Assembly: GCA_038501785.1 (NCBI GenBank)
Contig: JBAMJR010000155.1
Span: forward strand, 192,501-256,500
Direction of reading: 5' to 3'
Source: Myoxocephalus aenaeus
Taxonomy: Eukaryota > Chordata > Actinopteri > Perciformes > Cottidae
DNA: 64,000 nt
Part shown: in pieces, positions 1-13,344 of the stretch
Layout: every line of letters starts with the position of its first letter
Numbering within the stretch: position 1 is the first letter of the stretch
Translations under genes and position numbers: made by a program
The notes under the pieces: generated by a model
Seen by the model: only the letters and a program-made list of their open reading frames with translations
Told to the model about the DNA's origin: nothing
The model's database searches: none

Positions 1-3000
1 TCTGAGAGGGAAGGACATGCGAGCATTACGATCAACAAACGTTCGTACCCTTGGGAGGATGAACGATCCTGGAAAAAAAAAAACACGTCCATCTGCTCAT
101 CAGATTTTGAGGTATCTTATTTTGAAAGATGACGGGTAGTAATAGATGGAAACAACTCAGTGTATCTAATATGTGCTCAGTAAATTTGACAGCAATCTGC
201 CCATTATATTTTGATACGTGTTATGTAGGAAGAAACATTTTGGAGCTGGTGTTGGTGCACAAATTTTCATGGCGGTCTGCCCAGAAACTGACGATATCTG
301 GATCAAAAGAGTTGGTTGGACAAACCGACCACGAGCAGAGTAATCATTTTACTGCAATCAAGGTTTGTGTTAACCTTTTGCACCCACTATTAATCATAAT
401 GCAGCCCAGTTAGCCAGCTGCTCATCGTGTGTAAATGCCATACATTCACGGGCAGCAGATTGGACCTTTTGATAAGCTGTTTTTGTTTCTTCTTCTATGA
501 ATGGAAAGTAATGAAAATAGCCTCGGAGAGATACAGCAGAGCTCACTGTTGCCACGGCTTCCTCCTCTGCTTCTTCCTCTCCGCCGTGCTCTTCACCCCT
601 CACACCCTCTGTGGGCCTGCAAGTCAATTTGTATTGACTTATTCCTCTTTCCATTAAGTTGCTTTCTATTAGTGGTCATCATAATGAAATGGATACGAGG
701 CAAATACACAAAGTCCACTTTCCGTTGCATGGCTCCTGTCGGTTTTCCGCTTGACTTCTACAATAAAGGAGCAAGGCATTTTTTAAATGGGCCTCTGCAG
801 GTTTAGGAAGTGGCCACTTAAGGTATCCCTGAAGAACCAGCCATGCACATACTAGTACATACCATCAATGTTCCTCAGTACTAATGTGTTTAACTTAGAG
901 CGAGTCGATCTACATTCATTAAAGGGATAGTTTGGATAGGGTTGTATGAGGTATCTATGAGGTCAAGCTATTTTTTAAAGCCCGGGTGTGAAGCAATGTG
1001 CCGCTGTGGACGGGGCCAGCAGGAAAACGTATTTCACCGAAATGAAAGGCACAAATCAATACCCGTTTCAGTATATGCTACATTTAGAATATTTTAAAAG
1101 CTTTAACTTGGCGCCAGACAGCCTTTTCTGATCAGGAACTGAACTGAAAGTGAACTGTGCTTTAATCAAAGCCCCGCAACTCCATTTGTAACAACAAGTT
1201 TAAATGGTAAATTGACTTCACCCACTCACACACTGATGTTGCCACTTCCACATGTGGACTAAAGGAACCGGGGCATCAAAGTGCCGATCATCCGATTGGA
1301 CGGTTCAGATATGTGTCACTGTCAATTCAGTTCTCCATCGGAAAATATTCTAAATACGGCATACAATGAACTGATGTTGCTGATTTTGGTGGACTTTTCT
1401 TTTAGGTGGTTAAAATGTGTTGTGCTGCTTTCCACAGCAGTGCGTTGCTTAGCTTCAGTGCTGGTCGTCACGTCTGCTTGACGACCACCGCCTACTGTTG
1501 GTAATACAATTACAATAGATGTGTACACCATCCCACTCCAAACAACCCAGTTAAAGTCTCCGCATAGGGTCTGTGAAACACACAGCATGTTGGTGGCTAC
1601 ATGCAATGTATTTTGTGTCTCGTGTTTGACGGAACAACAACAGAATAATTTGTATGAGTTGTGAGGTTCACCATGTCTGGATAATATAAATCAACAAGCG
1701 GGAAAACAATACATGAATGCTGTCAGTGTGGTAAAAAAAAAACTGGCTCCATACATTCACACGTGAAACAACTAGCAAACAATGTATGGCAAATATTCAG
1801 TGTAAATGATTCCATTATCTACATCCTGTACAGCGTACCTTTTTTATTCATATGATGTATACTGTAACTCTTGTTCAACACAATCAGCAGTATTAATCAC
1901 TCTAGTTAGGATAAAGTTAATTTACACTGTGCTGTAATCATTACATTTTCACCTGATTTAGCTAATTCAAGATAATTCATTGAATCCATTTATATTATGA
2001 TATTGGACTTAGGCAAGGCGTATGCTATGCGTATGCGTATGGCCATGCTGTATAATAATCAGAAGACTAATCAGACTTTAAAATTCTACATTTTGCACAA
2101 ATAATGTGTTGTCATTCATGATTTTAGCCGGCGGCACATCCGTGTCATTCATGTGTTCAGCCAATTTCAGCAAACATAAGAAAAGAAAACAGAGTTATTC
2201 CAAAATGTCAGAAGATCACGAGGGCAGATAATTGATAACCATTTGTGACACAAGATTAAGGGCCAGACCTTGTGTTCAGCTGATTTAAGACCCAGACCAG
2301 ATCCCTGACATAGAAACAATTTCACACATTGTCTGGATGAGAAACTGTGCATCCCCCTCATTAGAAATGTGAAAGTCTCAACACATCGATACTAAACACT
2401 AAATTAAAGGTGATTCATCAATTCAAAATGAAGTCCATGTACGTCATCCAGCACAGTAGTCTCTCTTCATGTCTCCAACAGCCGCTCTGCATCACTCGCT
2501 GCCTCAGTCTTTAGTGTGATAATCACGTACCCCAGCTCTCCTTGTTGTCTCCTACCCTATTTCATCACACGGAAACACACCTGTATTTTTTTTAGATGTG
2601 CGCATCCCATTCATTAAAATAAAACAGGAAGATAGGGGAGGGGGGGTGAAAAGAAAAGGAGGATGTAAAAAAAGGAATGACGATGGACAGAATGACGCAG
2701 ATTTGGGATGGGATGGGAACTAGTGGAAAGGAAGAACAGAAGGAGTTTGGGTTGCAAAAAATAAAAAATGGCTGTAATAAAAAATCAGGTTTGCTTGAAA
2801 CATCTTGCCTCCCCATTTGGCTTTCTGATTGGCTAAAACAGGTTCCTTCCAGAAAAGAAATACACAAATCCGCCTATCACACAGCGGGATACAATTCCGA
2901 TAGCCGTGTTACCATGGATACAGTGTTAATAAACGTAAATAGTGCGATAAATGGAAATAATTGCTTATTTTTTCATTAAACAGATCCGTCCTCGAGTACA

Positions 3001-4128
3001 TTTCCAAATCAGTTTACGCAGCAACACCACGACCGAATTCAGACTGAAGGTAAATGAAGAAAATGGACACGCCCATTTTTAACGCTGACAGCAACAACAC
3101 TAAAATGCGATGAGAAACATAAATATGCTATCTGGGAGAAAAGGAAAGAAAATAGAACATACAGCGAAAGATTACCTATGTTTCAATGTGTGAATTTAGA
3201 AATAGGCACCCAAAAAAATGGGTGGAGAAAGAGAGGGAGGGAACTGACAGAGTGAGATGGGGAGCATGAGATGAGTCCAAAATAGATGGACAGAGAAAAC
3301 AAGAGACTGAATGTAGTTGGAAATATAGTGAATGAGAACGACTGAAGGAAAAAAAAATACATTAAGGGAGAGGGCTAGTGATGGAGAGATGTGAAGAAAA
3401 TGGAGGGACCGGGTAGGGAGTGACACGGACGGCAGGAGGAGAAAAAAAAGGGAGAGCGGGAGGAAAAGGGGAGGAAAAGGTGTTCAGACAAGCGTGCAGC
3501 CTCAACAATGAAGGCTAACAAAGAAAGCCCCAATGCAGGCAGCAATCACTGAACCACTTGGCTTTCTTTTGCCCCACACTCTTCTACCCCTGCCCCCCCC
3601 CCCCCACCCCCTTGCCACTCCCACCTCCTCCTCCATCCACCCTGCCATCAATCCATACATCCGTCCATCCATCCATCTGCCCATCCATCTGTCAGTACAG
3701 TCTCCAAAACAACAGCAACCCTCCGGTGTCTGCCGTCTCCTCTCACCCTCAACCCAAACAACCCGATTATTCATGCATCCCTTCGTGAAAAAGGAAAAAG
3801 AAAGAAAAAAAAACACACACAACAGAACAGGGTTATATAATCTGTGTTATTATCACGAGCAGACATATAGATGGCATGATTAAAAATGCAATGAAGATCG
3901 TTCCAGTTCTGCTGGGAAACAAAATGACGAGGAAAACGAGCTATTTGTGGCCATTAAATGCACAGACAAAGATTAGGGCTGGCGTGTGTTTTTTTCTTCG
4001 GGACATGTATGCTGCCCACTGCACACACAAAGGAATCCCATGATGATACCGAGAGGAACGGATGAGCAGAACAAAAGGCACAACTGATTAAAGACAAATG
4101 AGACGAGCAAATTACTCCTCCGTCTTAC
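1..4128. other. non-coding stretch, possible intron 1 of a minus-strand gene
   Basis: No ORF here looks like a conserved protein. If the minus-strand exon at 4129-4165 is real, this stretch would be the start of its first intron. It holds a C-rich and CATC-type simple repeat at about 3590-3690 and purine-rich patches at 3200-3480. No transposon ends were recognised. The short ORFs are low-complexity or have no motif. Confidence 0.4.
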
Positions 4129-4165
4129 CTTTCTGGCTTTGCGATTCATCCATGTTTTCCTCCAT
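4129..4165 (-). CDS. probable first coding exon of an unidentified minus-strand gene
   Basis: On the minus strand an ATG at 4165-4163 in good Kozak context (cacaATGG) opens a 12-codon reading frame, MEENMDESQSQK plus one base. It runs directly into a strong splice donor (G|GTAAGA, GT at 4128-4127). The sequence is acidic and polar, with no recognisable domain in so short a piece. The 5' UTR would lie at 4166 and above, where a T tract (4274-4292) and CT-rich DNA are found. The next exon would lie to the left; none was recognised in 1-4128, so it may be outside the window. The call rests only on Kozak context, open frame and donor. A chance match is possible and the gene cannot be named. Confidence 0.35.
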
Positions 4166-4299
4166 TGTGGCAAGTTACAGTCCCTTTGTCTCTATAGTGT
4201 GAAGCTGTTTAAAGCCCCTTGCTAGCTCTCAGCACAGTGTGCGTGTGTGTGTGGGAGGCTGTGTGTGAGAGTGTTTTTTTTTTTTTTTTTTTATCTCCC

Positions 4300-7200
4300 T
4301 GTAGATGATGGAGGCTCAGGGAAGTCCCTGTTTCAATTCTCTGCTCTCTCTCTCTTCGCACTGCCTCTTTGAGCTTTTCTACCATCCTGTTTCTGTAATT
4401 ATCTATAGATTTATCTTTCTATAGAGATATTGATTTAAATCATTTTTGCATCAAAAACTGAAAGCCATTATTAAATAATAAAATCCATAATTTTCTAGAT
4501 TTAAAGCTTTTTCATTTACATCCAGTCAAATTTGATTTGTATTGTGTTAAATACGTGAGCCAGGACCGAGTTAATAAAAAAAAAGTGTAAAGCAGTTAAT
4601 GTCAGTCTTTATTAACTCTAAGTAAGATAGAAACCTCGGCCATTACCAGCTCTTATCAGGCTAAATTCATTATGTACTTAATTTTGGAGAGATGCGAGTA
4701 AAACACAAAAGGGTTATGAGATTTAATCCAGACTGGTGCCCTGGTCAAGTCCTGACCGACAGCTAAAGTTACAGAACTAAATTAAAGTTATAATTTCAAC
4801 ACATCAATGAAGAAGAATTTTTTTTTTAATTGTATGGACAAACAAGGGTGACTTAAAGCTGAATACTAAATAGCCTATTTGTTAAGAGCACAATTAAAGT
4901 ATAGGGAATTATTTTTATGAGCACTTTTTGTTATATTTGTCTCTTTAGGTCCAGACAGCAATTAATGAATTAAATGCTCTGATGACGTTTACATTTTTTT
5001 TTATATGTGTGGCTGTCACAGGACTGTAATAAGCCCGCCCAATTCATTAAAACATTTTTAATAAATAAAAAGGTACTACGGGCGCATTTTTGGACAATCT
5101 ATTAAATCATTATTCTGGTCAAAGAAATAACTTGATTGATTGTCCTGGCATCAGCAATGATATAAAACACTTCAAAATACATTAATCAAACCTGTCCTTC
5201 CTCTATCAGGATGTGTATTGTTTGGTTTTATGGGTGTTGATAAGAAATGTTATGTATTTAATGTATTCATTGTTTTTAAAAGGCAATTTGTGTATTGTGT
5301 TTTTTTTCGTTTTTTCTCTCTTTGACTGATTGTTCCAGCTTGGACTGCCTCCAGACCCTTTAAGGAGGGGCTGGCCCATTGTGGGCTTGATCCCTTCAAA
5401 TAAATAACAGCTCCCAGACCCTAAGGAGGGGGCCTGTTTTTTTTAGGGGGATTAACAGTCTCATTAGTCACCAGGGACCCAGCCTTCCATCCCCATGCTG
5501 CCCGAGTCCTGAATTAAGCGTGAACCGCCAGGGACGGGACGGAGCCCAACAGGGACGGTTGTGGTTTGGAGAGTTTGAACCAAAAGAGAAAAAATCTTAA
5601 ATATATCCAAAATATATATACATAAATAAATAAATACATTAAATAAATAAATTATGAGAATGAGAATAATGAATGAGGGAAGGGGTGAGTACCATCAAAA
5701 TTAAAAAAGATATAAGTCTTCAAAAACAGAAGATGTATTCACGACATGTATTCATGGATTAATAAATACAATGGTTGACGTACAGGGTAGGATGTTTTTT
5801 TATAATAATAATAATAATAATAATAATAAATGTATTATTAAGCTAATAACTATAATAATAATAATAATAAACACATCTTCATCACAATAACAATATAACG
5901 ATGTCAGAAATAATAATGATAAAAATGTAATTAAATCATTTCAGTAGTATAATATTGCCGGGAGTAATATCATTGATTAAACTGAAGAAAAAAAAAAGTA
6001 ATATGAGCACAGCAAAATAAAAATAAAATGTTGAAAAAAGACCAGAATAAATATAATGCTATATAGATAATATAATGTAATATACACTTAAAAAGACAGG
6101 ACCATTGGTGGGCCGGCAAAGAGAAAATAATAAATAAATACAATTATTAATAATAAATAACTAATGACTATAATTTGCATATTAACAAGATGGGTAGTAT
6201 CACGTTTATAAATACATAATTAAGGATGACCAGATGGAGTGGTGTTCTGCTGTAGTGCATATGACACATGGTAGATGGAGGGGACCCAGAAGATGGAAAG
6301 TGGAAACACTTTTCTAAGGAATGAAAAAATACAGAACAAAACAAACTGAGGACTCAAGCAACAGAAGTTGCAGAAAACTCAAACAATAGAGAGTCTGAAA
6401 TTACACAACATTTAAAACTAGGACTGATGGTTGAACGCAAGTAATTCATCATCTATACACAGACCATGCAGACAATGAACTACGACGTTCTGGCAGCAGC
6501 AGCCTATAACACCTGCTAATGAGGATCCTCCACAGTGAGCTCTCAGCTGGAGTCCACTGACGACATTGCACACATGTGTGCTATTCCTCCCATGGAAAGC
6601 TGTCACCTAGAGTCATACTAGGAGACTTAAAAATAAGTAAAAACACACTCACACAGGGCTCACAGGGCTGGAACCGTGACAATGGCGAAAGTGGTTTGAT
6701 TTTCCATAGAAACGTAATCTATCGTTACGTTTTTCCGGTGTGCGATATGTGGGGTGTTCCATGAGGATAGTTTTCCTGGCAATAGTTCGGGCTACGAGGA
6801 GTAATCCACTGTTTTGTTCTGATTAATTGTTGCGACGTCTCTTAGTAAAGCACAGGATGATGGGATGTGGCAGCCCAGGACACTTCCAAAAGGGTTTCAC
6901 TGGTGTGCAAGTGGCGTATATAAAGCTATCCAGGCTACTTTGTGTGCAATGTGAACAGATTTCTGATGTGAATCCTTTTAAAAAATGTTTTTCCCAGTGT
7001 ACTTAATTCTGTGGAGTCTACTGTATGAGTTGTAGGTTGGCATTTTTAGTCATGATATAGATGTTATTGCAAATTTGGTTCCGGTAGTCTGTATCAGGAG
7101 TGATGGTATGGATATAGGGTTTTGTCAGACTGTGATTTTTGAGAAGGGGATGTCAATTCATTCAGACATCAAGGCTGGTAGATCTAGTTTGGTGGTCCTA

Positions 7201-7570
7201 TGTTAAGTTTTGATTGAGCAGATGCAGATATTTAATAAAATTAAACCAGGATATTAATAGTGAAAATGTGTTTTTATCGGTCCATATGTGGAAATGTAGT
7301 GGCTTCTTGTGGCTTAGAAAATTAGGACTGTTCCAGATGGGAGTAGGAGGATTGCGGTTGATAGAAATTGTAAATCTGAATGTCTCTAAAAACAGACATA
7401 TCTAATCATGCGCTTGTCATCTGATTGATTGGGGTGGATCCATTTAAGAATGTATTGAAGTTGATTTGCTAGAGAGTAGTGCAAACATGTGGGGCTTCAA
7501 GTTCTCCTTGACTTTTAGTTTTTTGTTGAGTGGCCAGTTTAATTTTTGGTGTCTTATTTTTCCAGTAGAA
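4300..7570. other. AT-rich intergenic DNA without recognised genes
   Basis: No conserved ORF was seen. It contains TAA microsatellites at about 5801-5830 and 5851-5870 and AAAT-type simple repeats near 5615-5655. A GC-richer patch at 5330-5580 repeats the phrase 'cagaccct-taaggaggg' twice. Some of it may be regulatory sequence of the minus-strand gene, but the sequence does not show this. Confidence 0.4.
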
Positions 7571-8460
7571 TTGAGGAATGATTGAGTCTAGAGATTTGAT
7601 TGCTCATTCCCTTCCCCTGCCCTCATGGTTTCCACCTGTGTGTCATTACCTTCACCCTCCCCTTGTATTTAAACTCTGTCTGTCTTCTGCCCCAGTGTCA
7701 GATCGTACTGTGTGTTGCCTGTCCGTGTTCCTCCGTGTTCCTCTGTGCGTAAGCTTGTTCAACCTTTCTGTTTGTCTATAGTTTTTTTTTGAAGCCTTGA
7801 CTTGTTTTTTGGTAGAATAAATGAATATTTTTGAACTGTTGCTGTAGCTCTTGGGTCCACTCTTTGAACCTCTACGTAACAGAACCATCTGACCATACCT
7901 GGACCCAGCCAGCAACTTTTTTTCTTTTTTTTTTCAATCTTTTGAAGTCCACGGCCAGCCACTGTGCCCTTGTTTTTTTGTGACGCTGATGGCCACAGCC
8001 TGGGCTATGTCGACCAGGTCATGGACCCAGAGCCTGACGCCTGTTATGAGCCCCGCCAGGTTTATGCTTCTGGTGGGAACGTAGCCTGAGGGGCAAGGCT
8101 CCTGCCTCAAGGGTTCCTGATCTGGAGGCCCGAACCTCTGGGCCTCGTCGGCGTCGGGTCCCCGCTGCTGCCCCCGCGCCGCAGTCCACGCCGGGTCCGG
8201 TTGTCGCCTCCGCGCTGCAGCCGACCTCGGCTATCCCGTCGGCGCCCGGGCTGCCTTCCAGCCTTCTGCCAGCGATCCGGCTGACCCCGTCCCCACGTCT
8301 CCAGTCGGCGGCCCAGCCGATCCCAGGTCCACGTCTCCAGTCGACGGTCCGGCCAGCCCCAAACCCGGCTGGCTCCCCTTCAGCAGCCTCCGGATCCCCG
8401 CTCTCCGAAGCCCAAGCAGTCTACCACTGGGTTCCATTTCCCGGAGGCGCCGCCACCCCC
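7570..8460 (+). mobile_element. decayed LTR-retroelement fragment (LTR tail plus proline-rich leader)
   Basis: The segment at 7640-7885 reads like the R/U5 end of a fish LTR. It is T-rich, carries an AATAAA signal at 7816-7821 and ends near '...ctacgtaacag'. It is followed by 'gaccatacctggacccagcc', which resembles the start of a fish gypsy gag leader. After this, 8000-8450 is very GC-rich and would encode proline/alanine-rich low-complexity peptide with stops. No second LTR, protease, RT or integrase was found nearby, so it is at best a truncated 5' end. The boundaries are approximate and the family is inferred from general appearance only. Confidence 0.35.
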
Positions 8461-9107
8461 TGGTTCTCTAGGCGCAGACCCCCGGCTTCCTGGCCCCAGG
8501 AGTGCGTCTGTCCGTCTGGTCAATATAACAGAGGACTCCTGTGCTGACGTTAGTCCGTCCCAGATTGATCATCTTGTCGATAGTGCAACAGGCTCCCTTA
8601 GAGTGACACTACTAGACTCTATACCCCCTCTAAAAAAAGAGGATAATAAAACAAAGGAAGTTCGCTGCATGGTATAACCCTCAGACCTGTAGATTAATTA
8701 AAGGAAACATCGCGAAAACTTGGAAGGACATGGCGTTCCACCTATTTGGAAGAGAGTCTTAAAACATGTAATACCATTTAGACCAGTTTATTTTTTTATT
8801 TTTTTTAAGAAGTAAAAGAAAACTGAACAAAATCTGAGGATACGATATGGAGACATGACGATGATGATGAAGAAATATGTTACAACTCAAAAAAACTTAA
8901 ACATTTTCAAACATGGAGCAGGTTTTAACCGAGTCTCCGTCTGTAAATGAGGGAACAAAGTTCACATTCACAGCGCTGCTCTTCTTCCTGGAATGAACCA
9001 CAGCTTGATAAGCCCCTCCCTCTTCCCCCTGCTCTCAAACACAGCAGCGGCACTCTGTCCACACATGTCCTCGTTCCCTCCCCTTCAGATCTACAGTTTT
9101 AGAGATG
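8461..9107. other. spacer without recognised features
   Basis: No conserved ORF or terminal repeats were seen. The stretch is GC-rich at the left edge, where it continues the retroelement-like leader, and ordinary AT-rich DNA with purine tracts after about 8630. Confidence 0.35.
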
Positions 9108-9115
9108 GGTGTAAC

Positions 9116-10460
9116 CAGTGTTGTATAAAGTACCCAAAAGCCGTACTTGAGTAAAAGTAAAGATACTTTACTGGAAAATTACTCCAGTAAAAGTAAAAGT
9201 CACCTATTAAAATACTACTTGAGTAAAAGTCTTAAAGTATCTGATATTTTCTGTACTTAAGTATCAAAAGTATTTTTCTGATATAAAATGTACTTAAGTA
9301 TTGAAAGTAAAAGTACAAGTACATGCTTTTAATAAAAAAGCAATGGGTCAGAGTTTTGAGAATTATGAAGTTTATTCTTTTAAGTGCTGTGGCCACCGTG
9401 ACCAAGGACAAGGAGTTGTGTTGATAAAATAACCATATATATTATGTTCAACATAATATATTGTACCTAAGTATACTTTTGCATCTACTATGAACTTATC
9501 ATCGTAATTCTCCAAAAAGCAATATGACACTATGAAGGAGTTGTAACAGTGTGGTTATAAGTATGCTCATTCTTCCCGGTAACGGTCCGTGGGTCCCTTG
9601 GTACCGGGCCCCTTGGTACCGGGTCCCTTGGTACCGGGCCGTGGGGCCCTTGATACCAGGCCCCTTGGTACTGGGCCGCACAGAAAGAATGAATGAAAAA
9701 TGTAAGTTAAATTAAAAAAGTCCGGAAAAATGTTTTATTGTGAAAAATGACCAGATACATCCGTCTGGGGTGACCTCAGACGGAACCTCTTGACACATGT
9801 CAATATGTCACGTTACCCTAAAAATGAAACTTAAATCTGTTTCAATTCTGCCGGTGTTCTGGATTAAAACCAAGGCAAAGTATCCTGAGATCGCCAAAAA
9901 AAGCATGAAAACCTGCTTTCATTTCAACATCCTGTCTTTGTGCAGCGCGTTATAAGTTAAGCAGTAGACTGGACTAAAGGTTTAGTTAGGAGTAGAGTCA
10001 GTAGACTGGACTAAAGGTTTAGTTAGGAGTAGACTGGACATAACGAACACACGTCGGGTGTCGTTGTCTCCTGTCTCTCTGAGGTCGGACCCGGTCCGTG
10101 ACAGTTTGGTCTTCACGTTACCGGCCCGTGACGCATAAAGGTTTGGGAGCGCTGGACGAGAGGATGTAGAGGCTAATGCAGAATATTGTGATTCGCAAAA
10201 CCTGCTTCGTGGAGTCTGTGTTCCACCACAGTCCCGGATGTGTTTTTCTTTCTTTCTAGAGATAGATTTGATTTTGTAGCGAGTAACGAAGGTTTCAGGA
10301 GAAATGTATCGGAGTAAAAGTATCAGTTTTCTTTGCAAAATGTAGTGAAGTAAAAGTAAAAGTAAACAGAAATATAAATAGTAAAGTAGAGTACATATAT
10401 CCCAAAAAACTACTTAAGTACAGTAACGAAGTATTTCTACTTCGTTACTATACACCACTG
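9116..10460. mobile_element. non-autonomous hAT-type DNA transposon
   Basis: The element begins CAGTGTTGTATAAAGTACC and ends with the imperfect inverted partner ...GTTACTATACACCACTG. It is flanked by a perfect 8-bp direct repeat GGTGTAAC (9108-9115 and 10461-10468), the target-site length of hAT transposons. Both ends carry many copies of AGTAAAAGTA-like subterminal motifs. No transposase frame remains. Inside are a short array of 'cccttggtaccgggcc' units (about 9590-9680) and a direct duplication of about 50 bp at 9961-10035. The element ends about 140 bp upstream of the TRIM start codon. Confidence 0.85.
9590..9680. repeat. short minisatellite inside the hAT element
   Basis: About five imperfect units of 'cccttggtaccgggcc' lie head to tail. 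Each contains the palindrome ggtacc. Confidence 0.7.
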
Positions 10461-10601
10461 GGTGTAACCAACATGGCGGTGAAGCAATAGAGCTGACGGG
10501 CCCCGTTCACTGAACCCGCACATGTTGTTCAGATCAGAAGTCAAAGCAGAGTCGCTTCTCAGGAAGTGAAACTCAGACAGTCGTTGCTACTGAGAGGTGA
10601 A

Positions 10602-12249
10602 ATGGAGCAGAAAGGAGTTCAGCTGGATCGGGAAACCTTCTCTTGTTCCATCTGTCTGGATCTACTGAAGGATCCGGTGACTATTCCCTGTGGACACAGC
10701 TACTGCATGAACTGTATTAAAACCCACTGGGACGAAGAGGATGTGAAGAAACTCCACAGCTGCCCTCAGTGTAGGCAGACCTTCACACCGAGGCCTGTCC
10801 TGCTGAAAAGCACCATGTTGGCAGTTTTAGTGGAGGAGCTGAAGAAGACTGGACTCCAAGCTGCTGCTGCTGCTGCTGATCACTGCTATGCTGGACCTGA
10901 AGATGTGGCCTGTGATGTCTGCACTGGGAGGAGACTGAAAGCCATCAAGTCATGTCTGCAATGTGTGATCTCTTTCTGTGAGAAACACCTCCAGCCTCAT
11001 TGTCAACTCCCTGCCTATGAAAAACACAAGCTGGTGGACCCGTCCAAGAAGCTCCAGGAGAACATCTGCTCTCGTCACGACGAGGTGATGAAGATGTTCT
11101 GCCGTACTGATCGGCAGTGTATCTGTTACCTCTGCTCTGTGGATGAACATAAAGGCCACGACACAGTCTCAGCTGCAGCAGAAAGGACCGAGAGGCAGAG
11201 AGAGCTGGAGGGGAGTCGACTAAACATCCAGCAGAGAATCCAGGACAGAGAGAAGGACGTGAAGCTGCTCCATCAGGAGGTGGAGGCCGTCAATCTGTCC
11301 GCTGATGAAGCGGTGAAGGACAGCGAGAAGATCTTCACTGAGCTGATCCGTCTCATGGAGAACAGAAGCTCCGATGTGAAGCAGCAGGTCAGATCCCGGC
11401 AGAAAAGTGAAGTGAGTCGAGTCAAAGAGCTTCAGGAGAAGCTGAAGCAGGAGATCGCTGAGCTGAAGAGGAAAGACGCTGAGCTGAAGCTGCTGTCACA
11501 CACAGAGGATCACAACCAGTTTCTACACAACTACACCTCACTGTCACCACTCGGAGAATCTACAGACTCCACCGGCATCGACATCCGTCCTCTGAGCTAC
11601 TTTGAGGACGTGACGGCGGCTGTGTCAGACATCAGAGATAAACTACAGGATGTCCTGAAGGAGAAGTGGACAAACGTCTCACTGGCAGTGACTGAAGTGG
11701 ACGTTTTACTGTCACATTCACAAGCAGAGCCCAAGACCAGAGCTGGATTCTTAAGATATTCACGTGAAATCACTCTGGATCCAAACACAGCACACTATGA
11801 TGGAACAACAGTCTTATTCAAGCCACACAGACAGGTTCACTACTCGGTGTCATGTCCTGAGTAGAGAGAGTCTGACTGGACGTTGTTACTGGGAGGTGGA
11901 GTGGAGAGGGACAGGAGTTAATGTAGCAGTCTCATACAAGAATATCAGCAGAACAGGGAGCATGAATGAATGTCTGTTTGGATGGAATGACAAATCTTGG
12001 GCGTTAGTTTGCGACAAAAAAGGTTTTACATTTCGTTACAACAAAGTTGAAGTTCCCATCTCTGGTCCTCAGTCCTCCAGAGTAGGAGTGTACCTGGATC
12101 ACAGAGCAGGTATTCTGTCCTTCTACAGCGTCTCTGAAACCATGACTCTCCTCCACAGAGTCCAGACCACATTCACTCAGCCTCGCTATGCTGGACTTGG
12201 GATTTACAAGCAGTATGAAAACACTGCTGAGTTCTGTAAACTCAAATAG
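10602..12249 (+). pseudogene. TRIM16-like / finTRIM E3 ubiquitin ligase gene with a frameshift at the SPRY domain
   Basis: This is a single-exon TRIM gene. From the ATG at 10602 it encodes a C3HC4 RING (CSICLDLL...CGHSYCMNC...CPQC), two B-box modules (CDVCTGRR..., then ICSRHDEVMKMFC...CYLC...H), a long coiled coil, and the start of a PRY-SPRY domain (SREITLDPNTAH). The frame then stops at 11864. The rest of the SPRY (DRF...VLSRESLTGRCYWEVEW... to the stop at 12247-12249) continues in another frame, open from before 11800. The join near 11796-11802 lacks the stretch normally found between the DPNTA strand and the next strand. This suggests a deletion of about 40 bases not divisible by three. 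Family members ubiquitinate targets, and many fish members are linked to antiviral immunity. Unless this is an assembly error or an allele, the product is a RING/B-box/coiled-coil protein without SPRY. An AATAAA at 12754-12759 could end the transcript. A GTG-started upstream extension is not needed; the ATG at 10602 fits family starts. Confidence 0.85.
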
Positions 12250-12780
12250 ACAGATGTGATGGAAAGATCAGAGGGTTAAATTCTGTGTTTTAATTCTTAA
12301 ACTCATTTGTGTCCATCATAGTTGCCCAGAGCTGATTGTTCTTCACCTGTCAATCAAACATCGTGGGCGTTACTTTGACATCTTCTCATTATTGTTCTGT
12401 AAATGTTTGAGTTTCTTTCGGTGGCGCTCCGTCTGTTTAGCCGTGGAGGCTCTCACTGCTCATGATGGTCTTTGTTTACCTGAACTCATATTTCTCTGCC
12501 AGAAAATGTAAACTTCTCTGAGTGCTAAATGTTTGATGAATATTGTTATTGATGTCTTTGTTGGTTGTTGTGTCTCTGCCTCTGCATGGGTCTTAAAGAG
12601 TGAAAGCACCAGAGCTTCTTTATCATAGATATTTTATTCTCACCACTTTACATAAAGTATTCTATCTTTACATTTGCTTCATTCAAATTCAGAAATGTTA
12701 TTGTTGTTGTTGCCCGAATCAACATTCAAATGATGTACTATGTTGTATTATAAAATAAAGTATCATGATCATAATAAATG
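12250..12780 (+). other. 3' UTR of the TRIM gene with polyadenylation signal
   Basis: Non-coding AT-rich DNA follows the SPRY stop. The best poly(A) signal is AATAAA at 12754-12759. A segment at about 12290-12360 is repeated near 13345-13425, which suggests a second, mostly lost TRIM copy downstream. Confidence 0.5.
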
Positions 12781-13032
12781 AGGAAATCAATCATTATTCT
12801 CTTTCCATAACTGAGATTTTGGTCAAAGAAATTTAACAGACTTTACTGATGGGATGTGAACAAACTGAAGGTTCACATGATAAATAACGTACTTTCTTCT
12901 TGTCTTATTTGCTGGGTATCATAACAAGCTGATGGTGAAAATGTGAATTATTTTTCTCATGATTTAATAAAAGCTTGGAGCACCAAGATAAAATAAGATG
13001 ACAATAGAAACTGACGGATGAGGTGATATTAA

Positions 13033-13272
13033 CCCGAGAACACTAACGTTAAAAATAGTCACACTATCACTAACGTCGGGTGAAAATCACCCAAACAGGT
13101 GCTTGTAGAAAAAAACAGTGATCGGAGCAGGAAGACACGCCCACCTTCACTGACGTCAGTGAGCAGCATGAAGCTGCTCACTGACCCACGCAACTCGGAC
13201 AAAAGCAACACAATGAAAATAACGTAACAACAATTGCTCAGGTGAAAATCACCCGACTTTAGTGTTCTAGGG
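13033..13272. mobile_element. piggyBac-type MITE
   Basis: A 240-bp element lies between two TTAA sites (13029-13032 and 13273-13276). Its ends are CCCGAGAACACTAACG and the inverted partner ...TTTAGTGTTCTAGGG. Internal inverted motifs GGGTGAAAATCACCC recur near both ends. A TTAA target and CCC-starting inverted ends are typical of piggyBac elements. There is no coding capacity. Confidence 0.8.
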
Positions 13273-13344
13273 TTAACAAAAAATGTATCTAAATATAAAA
13301 TACGGTTTCTGGCAAACATTAAAATGTGACAGCACACAAAGACA

